Below are positions 1 through 10,885 of a DNA stretch of 64,000 bases, piece after piece (positions within the stretch are counted from its first letter, which is position 1; each line of letters begins with the position of its first letter). Source of the stretch: Rhodamnia argentea (Eukaryota; Streptophyta; Magnoliopsida; Myrtales; Myrtaceae). Below the pieces are notes generated by a model. The model made no database searches. It was given only the letters and a program-made list of their open reading frames with translations, and was not told the origin of the DNA. The DNA lies in the NCBI RefSeq assembly GCF_020921035.1, contig NC_063157.1, forward strand, positions 18,735,777-18,799,776. Reading direction: 5' to 3'. Position numbers and translations under genes: made by a program.

Positions 1-103
1 TCAAGGATGTTTTGAAAAACATTTCCCAAATACCTAGACTTTGGCCGAAGGAGCTTTAGATACCCAAAGCCCTTTAGGAAAGCCCTTCCCAAACACACCC
101 ATA
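1..103. mobile_element. Truncated MITE end at the window edge
   Basis: The first ~100 bases look like one terminus of a MITE. They hold short phrases such as 'aaagccctttagg' and 'cccttcccaaacaca' that recur at the ends of other repeats in this window (near 22.7 kb and 40.9 kb). The copia gag reading frame on the minus strand stops making sense at about 104, so this appears to be an insertion into the copia remnant. The other end lies outside the window, so family and target-site duplication cannot be checked. Confidence 0.4.
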
Positions 104-680
104 AAGGATCTCGATGCAGAAGTGAAGCTCGCACCAGCTCAAACTCATCGTTAAGTGCCATAAAAAATTACATAACACGCTTATTGTTGCGATATTCAAC
201 AAATTTATTAGCATCATTATTTGAACCGCATTTCGGTTCGAGATAAAGCCACCGGTCTCATATAGCATGCATGGATGATAAAAAATCATTAACAGATCGA
301 CATATCCCCCGATACATACAATGTAAATTTCCTACCAGTTGATATTGATGAGTAATGTCTAATGTGGAATAACGACCAGGAAGAAGATCCCAAGCTTCCT
401 CGGTTGTATTTAGGCGACCAAACTGAAGTATGATAGATGAAATTGAAGTATTTCGAGTCCATGTGAGTATCTGATGATTCTAGCGGTTCCACTCCTCCGC
501 ACGTTAAGCAAATTTATCATCAACTTCACCAACAGTCTAGGCAGGCTTGTGAATATCTCCAGTGACATAACGCCAAAGCCTACTTTCTCTTGGAACACTC
601 GATATTTCTTGAGCCCATAAAATATAGTTAGATCCATTCAAGATTGCTTGAATAGGTACCGACACTTCTACTTTATCCAT
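104..680 (-). pseudogene. Ty1/copia gag (UBN2-type) remnant
   Basis: Read on the minus strand from an ATG at 680, the frames spell a copia gag N-terminus: 'LNGSNYILWAQEIS', then 'LWRYVTGDI', 'NHQILTWTRNTSI', a 'LQFGRL' stretch, and near 110-150 'VRASLLHRDPL'. These are characteristic of the plant copia gag-polypeptide (UBN2/retrotran_gag_2) family. The match is spread over at least two frames with in-frame stops, so it is a decayed fragment. It is cut at its 3' side by the repeat at 1-103, and no protease, integrase or RT follows in the window. Upstream (higher coordinates) I could not find an LTR or primer-binding site. Confidence 0.7.
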
Positions 681-2357
681 GGCAAGTAAATAGCATAAAT
701 CCAGTAGACTTCTATATCTATTTCAATGCAAACTAACACTTCCAGAGCTGATATGAAGAAAATAATGCCAAAAATAGGTTCAAGGCATCGAAATACCTCA
801 AGATTCGGTTTGAAATCAAGAAGAACCGGTCCAACAAGCGTTGAACCGATCGAAACAGTGAGCAAACCGGTGTGGTCAATGCCCGGTCAACGAAAGTCAA
901 TACGAGTCAACGGAAGTACACGTGGCAAGAGTGGGACACATAGCGAACATATGGATGACACGTGGCGTAGGACTCCGATCGATCACATGAGATACACAAG
1001 CAAGTCAATCTCACTCGTAGAGAGCTTCATTGACGCATGAGGGCACGTGACGGCTCTTCCAGCAATGACGTTTAGTTGGTCGAACTTGCCGTCGAATGGT
1101 GAACCCATTGATGGTGGTGGCTATGGATAAAAATCAACAGATGACTTCGAAACATGGACTTACAAAGAACGGTGTCAGTGGTCCTATAATGTGGTGGAGC
1201 ATGGTAGCGTGTGCGGGATTACCGTGTCTGTTGATGACGAAATTTCATGAGTTCACTCATCTAAGAGCAATGATCTTGATGGTGGTATTTGTTTTTCGAA
1301 ATAAACAACGAAAATTAAAGAGCAGCAAAGGGACAGCGGTTCGATCTCACAGCTAAAGTCTCACAACGAACAAAGGACATTGGTAGGGCTTGTGGAGAGA
1401 GCCGGAGCGTCAATGCACGGGGGGGCTAGTCTCGGTGAGTACCGATGCTCGTCAATGGTGAGCAAGGAAGTACAAGCCACGGGCGTAATTCAAGCATTAA
1501 CCGGAGGTGGTCGTCAGGAATCGGTGGCTATTGTTGGGGTTCGCTGCAACTTGAGAGATCGACCGCACGTAAGTAGTAGCTGCTATGATAACGTCACTAC
1601 TGCTGTGATAATAATGTCGTCATATTGCCGCTTCCTCGGACAACAAGTGGCTCGATATCATATTACGAATGGAGCAGAAAGTAATTTTCCGTATATTTTT
1701 CTATATCAAAACTGATGATAAAGAGCCTAAGTATAGTTTGTCCTAGAGTGCTATCTAAGATAACTAACTATTACAAAATGAATCGCAATTAATTAGAATC
1801 AATCAAGGAAGATTATGATCATATCAATATCTTTGACAACCTTTCTACACAATCGCAAGATCTATACTCACTAACATCACTAATTACTAGAGCAGCCCCA
1901 TAAGCAAGAACGAGCCCCTCCCTCTTCGATAGTCACGATCCACTCAAAATCTTAGTGGCGGCTTATCTTTCGTACAAGATGCAAACAACAAAAGCACAAA
2001 CTTTATTACATCAAAAGCGGCATTGAAAGAGCGTGTCAACGCAACAAACAAGTGGAGTCGAAATCGAAGAGAAAGAGTGACAAAACTCTGAGAAGCTAGC
2101 CCAAATAACAATTGACCGTCACCTGATCGATTCTCATATGATCAAACCTAGTTATAACAACCATTTCAAATTCAACTAGCGACATAGGGCTTAGGTGGTT
2201 CGGGTGGGTGGGTTCACCCTTGGAACCAGGAACCGCCTGGAACTGCCCAGCCACATTCTTTGCTCAACCCAACCTCCTCCATAATTTAGAGAGGAGTTGG
2301 TTTGACAAGAAGTGAGGCATGATTACAAAAAGTGCAGGCAAAGATCTTTAGGAAAAA
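681..2357. other. Intergenic, nothing recognised
   Basis: Several ORFs of 80-110 codons lie here (for example 726-1040, 1096-1356 and 1380-1715, all plus strand), but none resembles a family I know and composition is mixed. The region directly upstream of the copia gag start might be expected to hold its LTR, but no primer-binding-site complement was found. Around 2,180-2,300 a GC-richer stretch with repeated 'ggaacc' phrases looks like a MITE fragment. Confidence 0.4.
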
Positions 2358-2430
2358 TGCCGTCTGTGTGAATCGAATCCATGACCACATGGTCAAAAGC
2401 CATGCGCTCTACTGACTGAGCAAAGATGAC
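2358..2430 (-). pseudogene. tRNA-Lys(UUU)-derived pseudogene
   Basis: On the minus strand 73 bases fold as tRNA-Lys. The D stem is GCTC/GAGC, the anticodon stem CATGG/CCATG is perfect, the loop carries TTT, and the 3' acceptor is AGACGGC. The 5' acceptor (GTCATCT) pairs with it except for one A:C mismatch and one G:U. The T arm around TTCGATT has mostly broken pairing, so a working tRNA is doubtful. A second, 5'-partial copy of the same tRNA is fused directly upstream (2431-2475). Confidence 0.65.
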
Positions 2431-2475
2431 CACATGATTAAAAGCCATGCGCTCTACTGGCTGAGCTAAGACCAC
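2431..2475 (-). pseudogene. 5'-partial tRNA-Lys copy fused to the next one
   Basis: Minus-strand sequence repeats the tRNA-Lys 5' half: an acceptor-like GTCTTAGCTCAG, D arm, and anticodon arm CATGG with loop CTTTTAA and TCATG. It then runs at the variable loop straight into the 5' acceptor of the copy at 2358-2430. It lacks a T arm and 3' acceptor, so it is a truncated duplicate. Confidence 0.55.
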
Positions 2476-3254
2476 TTTGACAATAAAGTTCTCATTCATT
2501 ATAGTTTCTATTTCAATCTATGCCTTTCAAATATTGAAAAAATCACAAGAAGAAAAGAAATATGTTGGTCGGTGACATGTGTTATTTTAGGGGAATTTTA
2601 TATGTAATCAATGACATTGTAATATTGAAATGGAATAATAAAAATTTCCAAAAAAAAAAAAAGCGGGTAGAAAGAATTAAAGAAAACGCAACAGTGTCCC
2701 ATAATTTATAATGCCCAATACTCACCTTATAGTTTAAAAAAGATAATGAAACTCATGATATTGGATCCGAAAGAGAGTAATTGGATTTGCCACATTAAAA
2801 ATCCTTATAATTTATACTTTTCGTTTCCTTTTTCATAAAACTCATGGCATTGAATTGGTCAAGTATAACTCCCTAGTTGGAAGTAAAATGCATCAAGAAT
2901 GTGAGAAAAGTATTCATCCCAAAGAGAATGATCTACCTTTTGCAAATTATAAGTCCGGGTGACAAAGAAGGCTTTCTCACGAATTGGCAATGTTAGGAGA
3001 ACAATTATGCATTTTCCATAAGGCTACGAAGTAAATGCATTCTAGCGTGCACAATTTTCCTTTCAGTTTATTCTGACTAAAAAATAATTAAAATGCTCAA
3101 CCGAAACGAAGTTCGGAATGAAATGAAATGTTGTAGATGGATGAAAACATTTACTAAAGTAATTTCATGGAGTATCATGACCAAAATTTATATGAGGGAT
3201 TAAGTCACTAGATATTGAATAATTTCATTATTATGCAAATGAAAGGTCAATAAA

Positions 3255-3326
3255 GTGGCTGTAGTTTAGTGGTGAGAATTCCACGTTGTGGCCGTGGAGA
3301 CCTGGGCTCGAATCCCAGCAGCCACA
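3255..3326 (+). tRNA. tRNA-His(GUG)
   Basis: Complete cloverleaf: acceptor GTGGCTG pairs with CAGCCAC, the anticodon stem is CCACG/CGTGG with loop TTGTGGC (anticodon GTG), and the T stem is CTGGG/CCCAG around CTCGAAT. The discriminator is A at 3326. It is intronless. A CAA motif lies just upstream (3248-3250) and a T-rich run (TCTTTTCCCTTTT) follows directly, both typical of plant pol III tRNA genes. It matches the plant nuclear tRNA-His consensus as I remember it. It stands alone with no adjacent tRNA cluster. A plastid origin is possible in principle, since the plastid trnH is similar, but the upstream CAA and trailing T-run favour a nuclear gene. Confidence 0.93.
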
Positions 3327-3884
3327 TCTTTTCCCTTTTCTCAATTTTCCTATTTCTTCCATTAGTTTTTGCGCGCAGCTCCAACAGGCCGAGGTAGAAG
3401 AATTTATAAAAAATAAATCATGAAAGTACTTTTTACATGATTATGAATAAATCTGTCTTTTTTTAAAATCAGATTTTTTTTTCAAATAATTTTACTATGC
3501 CCTTTAATATTTTTTCCATTTTATCATGTTCTTTAAATATGTACGGGATGAGTAACGTGCTGTACATTCATCGCACTTCGTATATTTAAATTGTTAATAT
3601 TGGATTGATTTCTTTTGATTATTTTTACTAGTTGACATTTAATTTAACTATATAGTTTACGAGAGAAAAGTATTATGGAATAATCGAATAGAAACTACAA
3701 CTAACGGTTAGGCATCACAAACGTCATTTGATGCGACCGTTGTGTCATGTGCATTCTCATGGTGTAAAATTCATTGCACGAAATGACATAGCCTTTGCGA
3801 GCTCCGTCATTTTCAAGGTTGGGCCAAGTCACCACACTTCGGGAAATTCGCATGCACTTCACATACATTAATTTCGTTGTTACG

Positions 3885-4080
3885 ATAATAGTATAAATGG
3901 TCCTTGAACTTTGGTTTGATATGAAATGTCGTCTTTGAATTTTCAATTTGTACAATATTATCTATAGACTTTGGCTCAATATGCATTGTCGTTCCTAGAC
4001 TTTTAATTTGTTCAATATGGTCATTGAACTATTGATAAATGTTCAATGTAGTCCTTAAATTATATGAAAATGTTTAAAAG
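3885..4080. repeat. Short tandem 'cctagacttt' repeat remnant
   Basis: Three or four imperfect units of ~60 bases, each a variation on 'aatggtccttgaactttg...tcaatatg...gt', follow each other. Units of this kind are frequent in plant foldback elements; here only one arm is present. The surrounding 3,327-4,960 holds no gene: about 4,680-4,880 is an AT-rich MITE-like piece with 'attatcgataataaa', and the rest is unassigned. Confidence 0.45.
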
Positions 4081-4965
4081 TTTGGTAGCCACACGACTTT
4101 GTATGCTGGACCAAAATTCACGAATCACATTAAAATAAATTAACAATTTAGAGACGATATTGCACATTAAATAAAAATTCACAAACCTTATGTGTCGTTT
4201 TCCCTTCTCTCTGCGTGCTGTTCCCGCCAAGAGAAAAACTCTACGTCTATCATGTCTAACCATTATGGGTGGCGCAAGTTCAAAACCCAAACACGATGAA
4301 TGTAGGACGCAACGCAAGAGAGAATGCCAAAGATGCACAATGGAATTCCGTTGCTTTTTTGACAAGCCTTCTAAGCTTGCATTAACTCATCGTCTCCAAT
4401 TTTAGAAAACTTCCCACGTATTATCGTGAAGATCCAACATTCACCATGAGATTTTTTTAAATCTAAGACTGCACAGAGGTCGTCACTCGCGCTCGCTCAT
4501 GACCAATTGGTCCGAGACATGTGAGCTCCGATGACCATAGCCCCTCCTAGATGTAAGAGATCTAAACCTCTTCACCAAAGGGGGTTATGCACCTGCTATT
4601 ACAGCTAGCGAGTCCGAGACTTTGCACTCAAGAATATCGGTCCATTCCATTGGGTCACTATTATTGGCAATTCAAGCTTGCATTTACGAAAGCAATCTGG
4701 AAGTACCGATTTATACGTGCATTTGTTTCGCAGAATTGAATGATTTGTAAAGCATTTTTCTAAAACGATCGCTTGAAATAAATTTATACTGATAATATTT
4801 TTATTATCGATAATAAATGATGGCTAAACATTTATGTGGATAATAAAAATATATTTCGTTTAGTGTTAATTCGTGCCTAAGCATTTTCCTAAAATTCAAT
4901 TTGGATGTCTTCATAACTCATAAGTGGGCTTTTTTTAAGAAGTGAAGACTGTGATGACTCGGCCT

Positions 4966-4977
4966 TGGGCCGGCCCA
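4966..4977. promoter_or_regulatory. Palindromic double site II motif, OST4 promoter
   Basis: The perfect 12-bp palindrome TGGGCCGGCCCA contains two overlapping plant site II elements (TGGGCC and GGCCCA), known targets of TCP factors in housekeeping and ribosomal-protein promoters. It lies about 15 bases before the TATA box at 4992. A further TGGGCT is at 4924. That TCP factors act here is inference. Confidence 0.55.
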
Positions 4978-4991
4978 TGGCCTTGAACAAA

Positions 4992-5000
4992 TATATAAAA
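4992..5000 (+). promoter_or_regulatory. TATA box of OST4
   Basis: TATATAAAA on the plus strand. It is followed ~30 bases later by C/T-rich leader sequence ('aacctctctctcccg') and then an exon-like GC-richer leader that ends in a GT splice donor at 5146. Confidence 0.6.
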
Positions 5001-5024
5001 TGTCGTTCGGACGGATCCGGATCT

Positions 5025-5145
5025 AACCTCTCTCTCCCGATCGCAACGCAGGGCAACGACGAGAAAGTTCGTCTTCGTCAACCTCCGACGGAGATCTGAC
5101 CCCTCTCTTCCGTCGGCGATTCCTCATCTGATCGAGACTACCAAG
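5025..5145 (+). other. OST4: OST4 5'UTR exon 1 (non-coding)
   Basis: Start is approximate, ~30 bases after the TATA box. The leader is GC- and pyrimidine-rich and contains no credible long ORF. It ends CCAAG|GTAAC, a good splice donor, followed by a (TC)n tract (5151-5170). It is joined here to the coding exon at 8582 because the only matching acceptor before a coding sequence on this strand is the 'attgcag' at 8575-8581. Additional UTR exons inside the intron cannot be excluded. Confidence 0.5.
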
Positions 5146-8100
5146 GTAACTCTCTCTCTCTCTCTCTCTCGCTCTCTAGAAAGAGATCGCTCCATGGTTA
5201 ATTCTTCGTTTGAGGTCTCATTCTCTGTGGCTACGTCCTGTTTCTCGAAGTACTGGAGGATTGTCGCCTGAATATGACACCGTGACGGGAACATATTACA
5301 ATGCATGGATAGTGTATGCTGGAAAGGATAAGATGGAAATAGCACCTCTCTAGATACTTTGCGGTATTAGGGATCAGAATTCTGGAGTGTGAATCTGTGG
5401 TGTCTTACGATTCTTCTGCATTTGATGTCGTTCGAATGCAACGATGTGGCCTGAGCATGCTTGTGCTGGCGAGGGCGCGCCCGATGGCGGAAGGCCGGTT
5501 AGCGGAGTCAATTCATCTAAGTTAGAAGTCAGCTTGGCAACGCAGGTTTTGGATTGTGAACTGTCTTAAGGAGTCAGGACAGTCACTGGGGGTAAGGATT
5601 TGTGCGTGTTGATGCATTTTGTAGAGCAGCTGTTGTATCATGTGATGGTAAAATGCGCACGTTGATTTGCATTAGCAATTTCAATGCATTAGACTTGGCA
5701 GGAGCTGGATATCTCCTTTAATTTGAGAAGTAGCCCGGTTGGCTACTTCATCAGCATTCCTCATTGTTACGAGAAATTTAGCACACAAGAAATCTAATAA
5801 GCTCTTAAAGTCTTTGTGTAAAGGATTCACTCTTGCAGTTGTTGTACTATCTTTGACTGAGGATGCATATATAAACTACTGTTGAGTTTGTTTTAACTAC
5901 AGTTCTTCTCCCAGCCTTTTTCTTTATCCGTCAGAATAGTCTTTCTTACTACGAGTGCTTTTGCAACGCCGACACAATCTCCCATTACTGATAAGATGCC
6001 GCCTGCAATCCATTGTTCCTGTCAATTGGAGCTATCCCTGCTTTTATTGTGTTGACATCAAATTCCAATTATATTTTCCTCCTGAAGAAGATGATTGATT
6101 ATTGGAGTTCTTTGGGACAATTTTAGCTTTTTCACATATCCCTGTCCATTCATTATGGGCCAGTATCTAAGAACCTTAAGAAGTATTTATGCCAACTCTG
6201 GACCAAGTATAAGATAGATGTGGGACGCAGCTCCATTGGTAATGGTTTCAACCTTATTTCCCTTTCTAAGGCTGTTCAATTTCTACTATTTAGTACAGCT
6301 TCAACGGCTGTTGATAAGAAAACTTTAGGTGCTTTACTGAGGGTTTACAGGATAAGGAGTATCTCCATAATTCCACGCATCATGTTTGTCAGGTCCATCG
6401 GCCAGTGGTTAGTATGCATACATATAGGCAAAGAAATACTCGGGTTTAACTTTCCTTAATTGAGAACATGTTCATATATTACCTTTTCAACAATAGAACC
6501 TTGAAATTGGGAGAGCTACACACCCCCAACCAGCCTTACTGATTCACTGACAACTACCACAATCAATCATCAACAAGGATCATTGGCACTCAACTAACCA
6601 CTTGAATCTAGCATACTAATGCCAGCTAACATGAAACAACAAGGGTTGAATCTCCCACTAGAAGTAGAGTGCAGAATTCTCTATGACCAACAAAATGAAA
6701 TTTCCTACTAGAATTATTAATGACTTCACATCTTGTCTTGACAGAAAACTTTACCCATTGAACAACTCTCTCTACTCGTGTACAGACCTCTTCTTGGACT
6801 TGATTTTGAGATTTCCACAAGAAGTAAAGAGCAGAACTTCAAGCTAATTCCAATAGTTTCTTGAAGAAATTCCTTGGGTGTAGCTCCTGGATTACCCAAG
6901 AAGACTCAAAACTCCAATTACCAATTGTTCTTTAGAAGCCACAACAACGAGATAGTTCCATTCCAAGCTTGTTCAGAAAAGTCAGAAGGAAAGAACAGAT
7001 GTCTTGACTCAGCCTCCTCTTTTCATTCGAATCTGTTAATAATTGATTAAGGAAAATTTGCATTCCTTGAACCTCTTCCGAGTGATATGTACATGATGAC
7101 ATGTTGACCTCTGAAAAGAAACTTGACAATCTCAATGTTCCCCCTTTTCAAAGAAATTCCATCTCTATATAACACAAAATTTGGTCTATGTGTCACAAGT
7201 ATATCTGCATGTACAACATGAAGATCTCTGTGTGTCATGATGGTGACACGAGTTTTCTGATTTGTTGGGAAAATATTAGTTGTCACTATTTGTGCTATCC
7301 TCTACTGTTTTGCATACTAATCTTTACTTTTTTCATCTTGTGAATTTTCTTAACATGACCGAATTGACTATTAAGTCTATGAAAACTTTTAAGTGATACC
7401 GAAGCTTAGTCACAACATACTGGAATTTTTAATTAATGAGCATAAGGTACTAGGAAACAAACTATTATTAGCAACATAGTTCTGTATCTTTGACATTGAC
7501 TCAACAACTTGAGGATCGATTTATCCAATATGTAGAAAACAGCTGAAATCTCTCCATCTAGGAATTGATTTTTGGACTGTGAATCGGAAGTTCAATTGTA
7601 ATTAAGGCACCAAATTGTCTTGCAGCTGTTATATTTGCAAACATTCACATTGATTTTGTTTACTATAAATTTCTGTAATGAGTAAATTGGTAGTGGATGG
7701 TCCTGTTTATGTTGATGAGTGCTTGGACGAATTAAGAAAAGAGTATTATGTTGTGCTTTGGTTATTAGGAAAGAAAGGTATCTCAACTTAATTTTTTTAT
7801 CCTTATGATGGAGAAGATAATTAGCCTGCATCAGTTTACGCGCTTCTAGATGCTATGGGAAGGATTATAGGTTGAGCGCTGGACAGTTTGTTCTCTTAGC
7901 ATCACATAGTTTCAGAAATTAGGAGTTATTCGATCTTTCTTGGCCCAAATAGTCAATTCATGTCCAGGTTTTCGTGATGTGATTCATGTTGAGTAGTCTA
8001 GTAGGTTTAAATGGATGCCAAGTCGTATTTTTGCACTTGTAGTGTGTAATGCAGATTACTTGCTACAGTCAGCTATTGGCTTCTATGGATTTAGCGCTCA

Positions 8101-8581
8101 TAATCCTTTTCACAGTAGTGTAACTTTTTTATTTCCCCCCAATATTTTAATAATATTAATTAAATTTAAGGAATTGTGAGTATATGTAGATCTACATGTT
8201 AATATATGACCATTTTCAAAGGTATTAAATATTACACATTAAAGAAAAGTCAGTGTGAACTTTTAAGAGGATAACAAAAGCAAACATCGCCCCAAACGGA
8301 CACTGACCTCAGATATCTCAGAGAGTTTAATCATAGGTTGAGTAAAAGCGATTCAAGTGGTTCCTTGAAAATTGTAATCTTGGTGGGATAGAGGACTAAT
8401 GTTCTTGGTTCTCCTTTGTTCCCCTCCCTATTATGTTGTGTTGTAGTTGAGTACCAAGATGGAATAGTGTGTTTTGGACGAATATAGTTTTTTAATTCTC
8501 GTTAAGATGTCCCTTGTTTTGGCCTGTGGTAGTAACTTTTTCCATGTGGAACTAATGTGTTATTCGACATGACTATTGCAG
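5146..8581 (+). other. OST4: OST4 5'UTR intron (~3.4 kb)
   Basis: A GT (5146) to AG (8581) interval with no recognisable coding sequence. It starts with a CT-repeat and is T-rich throughout, as plant introns are. Small ORFs inside (for example 6220-6459 plus and 7047-7286 minus) have no family resemblance. Several stretches (6.5-7.1 kb) resemble nothing I can name. An intron in the leader is known for plant OST4 genes in general; this length is unusually large for a 114-base coding sequence. Confidence 0.5.
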
Positions 8582-8695
8582 ATGATTGATGATCAGGACC
8601 TCGGCTTTTTTGCCAACTTTCTTGGTATTTTCATCTTTCTCCTGGTAATAGGGTACCATTTTGTGATGGCTGACCCAAAATATGAAGGCAACTGA
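8582..8695 (+). CDS. OST4: Oligosaccharyltransferase subunit OST4, 37 aa
   Basis: This encodes the small membrane subunit of the ER oligosaccharyltransferase, which helps hold the STT3-containing catalytic complex together during N-glycosylation. The 37-residue product begins [15 protein letters not shown], has one hydrophobic helix from about residue 9 to 29, and ends MADPKYEGN. That is essentially the conserved plant OST4 sequence at full length, so no part is missing. The ATG comes directly after a splice acceptor (ttgcag at 8576-8581), and the stop TGA ends at 8695. It is too short for usual ORF cut-offs and is easily overlooked. The charged N-terminus would face the ER lumen and the tail the cytosol, as known for the family. 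Transcription probably starts near 5,025, after the TATA and site II motifs. No frameshift or substitution in conserved residues is visible. Confidence 0.92.
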   Translation: MIDDQDLGFFANFLGIFIFLLVIGYHFVMADPKYEGN

Positions 8696-10129
8696 AACAT
8701 TTCTAGACTTTCATAGTTTATCCCGAGTACTCTTTTTCAGTTGCTTAATAGGATATGATTGGACAGGTTTGTTGTCACAGTACTGGCATAGAGTGAAGAA
8801 CGTTTCTTATAATGATTGGTTGCTTGTTCTATCGTCTTCGATGGTTGATACCATTTTTGAAAAGCTTTTCCATATTCGTGGCCTAGTGCGAAATGTGTGA
8901 TGATATGCATCAAGCAAAGAAAAGCAGAGTCTAGAGATGAGTGCGCGTCTCTTGGAAGGGTCGGCACTTTGAGGAGGGTTTGCTTTGAAGCGTGAACCCT
9001 TCAGATGCCAAAGGCATCCATGTGGCATCAAAACATAAGAAAGGTGAGAATTGAGGGTGCTGGACGGGGTGCGATGTGATCCAAACATCTTTCCCCCTTG
9101 TAAAGTACTGGCCAATCTAGATAGGTACTAGAGGAAGCAATTATGGAAAACGGCACTCAATCCCTTGGTTGTTAGAAGGCTCTTTGTGCTTCGTGTGTGC
9201 CACTTGCTTGTTCCGTGTGATATTTCGAGTATAACTTGCCAAAACTTTCGACACCACTAAGAATCCAGTGAGCGAGCAGTCTCGTGCGAGATTCTGGCAT
9301 AACTTGCCAAAACTTCTCCACCATTAAGATTCTAGTGAGTGAACTGATGGGGTCATTGTTCGATGAGGTGAATGTCGTGTATGTGAAGGGTAAAAACGGC
9401 TTTCGAATCACATACTTCTCGCCGCAATCAGTTCATTGTTAATGTGTTGATGCAACATGAACCGTACTTGAAAATCTTGCGAGGCAATCTCTACACACGA
9501 TTGGATGCACATGAGACCGGCAGCGCTTTGATCACACAGCTTTCTCGTCTTATTTAGCAGATAGGCGTGTTCTTTTGGGGAATCGGGTTCTGGAGAACCC
9601 AATCTGTGTTTTATGCACCATGTCGGTTCTATTTCGCTGTAAAGTTGGTGTTTGGGGAAGTACACCTAAGATGGGGACAGCTTTTAGGAATCAAAATGTG
9701 ATTGTCGAGGGTTGGGTCTGATGTTCATTCATGCTATATATGCCACATAGAATTTCCCGAATTGAATTACAAGTTCAGGCACAATTTCTGGGTCCAGTTG
9801 TTTCGAAAATCACGAACTATTTACAACGATTCGACGATAACTTCATTAGTTTCTCAATTTCCTCAATTGGGAAAGAGATGACCGAAGTCGATCCTTAAAA
9901 AATCCGATTGTAATTTAATTAAGCTAGCCTTTGAATATTACCAGTCTGGGATGTGGTAGTTCTTTCTCCACAAAGAACTTTAGGACGGTCAGAACCATAG
10001 AGGAGAGACACTGAGTTTGGTAGCCATGAAAGGCCTAAGCTAATTAAAAATGCTTAGTTTGAAAGATATGCTAATGTGAATCTAAAAAAGGCGGATGGGA
10101 ATTTCATAAGAATTGCATAAGAACTGAAC
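8696..10129. other. OST4 3'UTR and intergenic
   Basis: The first few hundred bases are probably the OST4 3'UTR, though no clear polyadenylation signal decides its end. From about 8,900 to 9,660, minus-strand ORFs of 70-100 codons (8807-9115, 9172-9411, 9408-9665) lie close together. They may be remains of a retroelement, but I recognise no motif. Nothing else is supported. Confidence 0.35.
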
Positions 10130-10620
10130 TAATTCACAGATCACGAAATTTCAACCCCCCTCCCAAAACCCTAGCCGCCCAAAGCCTTGCTCTCTTTGTT
10201 TTCTCCTTTCTTCTACTCTTTGAAGGAAAGGGTTTGAGCTAGATCTCTCACTCTTATCCCCTCTTCATTAACTGATTCAGTTCTTTGTTTTTCTTTTTTT
10301 GCTTTCCTCTCATTGGTGGAGCCGTTTTTCTTCCGATCTAATCTAAATCTGAAAGCTTCCTTCTTCCGTTTTGAGGAGTTTTCTTAGCGTATTTTTCGGG
10401 CTTTCGCTTTTTTGGGATTTCGTTGCCGAATCAAAGCAAACACCTTCGAAAGGCAAAGTCATGACGATATCGGTGTGCGCTCATTATTGAAGATGAATTC
10501 GGTGATCGATAACCAATGTTGGTTTGAAGAAGTTATCGATTTGCTTTTTGAGTTTTTGACGCTATCTTTATCTTGATGATTTATCTTGTTATTTAGAATT
10601 TATTTTAAAATTATAGCAGT
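10130..10620 (+). other. Transcript-leader-like stretch with hairpin
   Basis: This stretch has the look of a plant 5' leader: 'aaaccctagccgcc' near 10,169 followed by C/T-rich sequence and a GC-richer block. The only ORF after it is a 9-codon one starting ATGACGATATC near 10,460. At 10,505-10,540 lies a 9-bp perfect stem (ATCGATAAC/GTTATCGAT) with an 18-base loop. It may be a short non-coding transcript or the relic of a gene whose body is lost, since the converging CASP-like gene starts only ~270 bases further on. No gene is called. Confidence 0.25.
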
Positions 10621-10778
10621 TAAACTGCAATGTTTCACTCTGTTTTTTTTAGAAGATATAAATGAAATGTAACTTTGACAAAAAAAAAAATAAATGATGA
10701 AATTTCATCTACTCAATTTATAATGTAATATCGAAAAATGTATAATGTAACATAAAAATATTTTGCAGCAAAGGATAA

Positions 10779-10812
10779 GGAGGAGGAGGAGGAGGAGCAG
10801 CAGCAGCAGCTC
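10779..10812. repeat. GGA/GCA microsatellite in the CASP-like 3'UTR
   Basis: (GGA)n followed by (GCA)n on the plus strand, located just beyond the stop codon of the minus-strand CASP-like gene and so probably inside its 3'UTR. Confidence 0.6.
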
Positions 10813-10885
10813 GATCAATCAAAAGAAAATAATAAAATCTCAAAAGGGTAAAATCGCACGCTCCCACAACCACCTTTCGCAGTCT

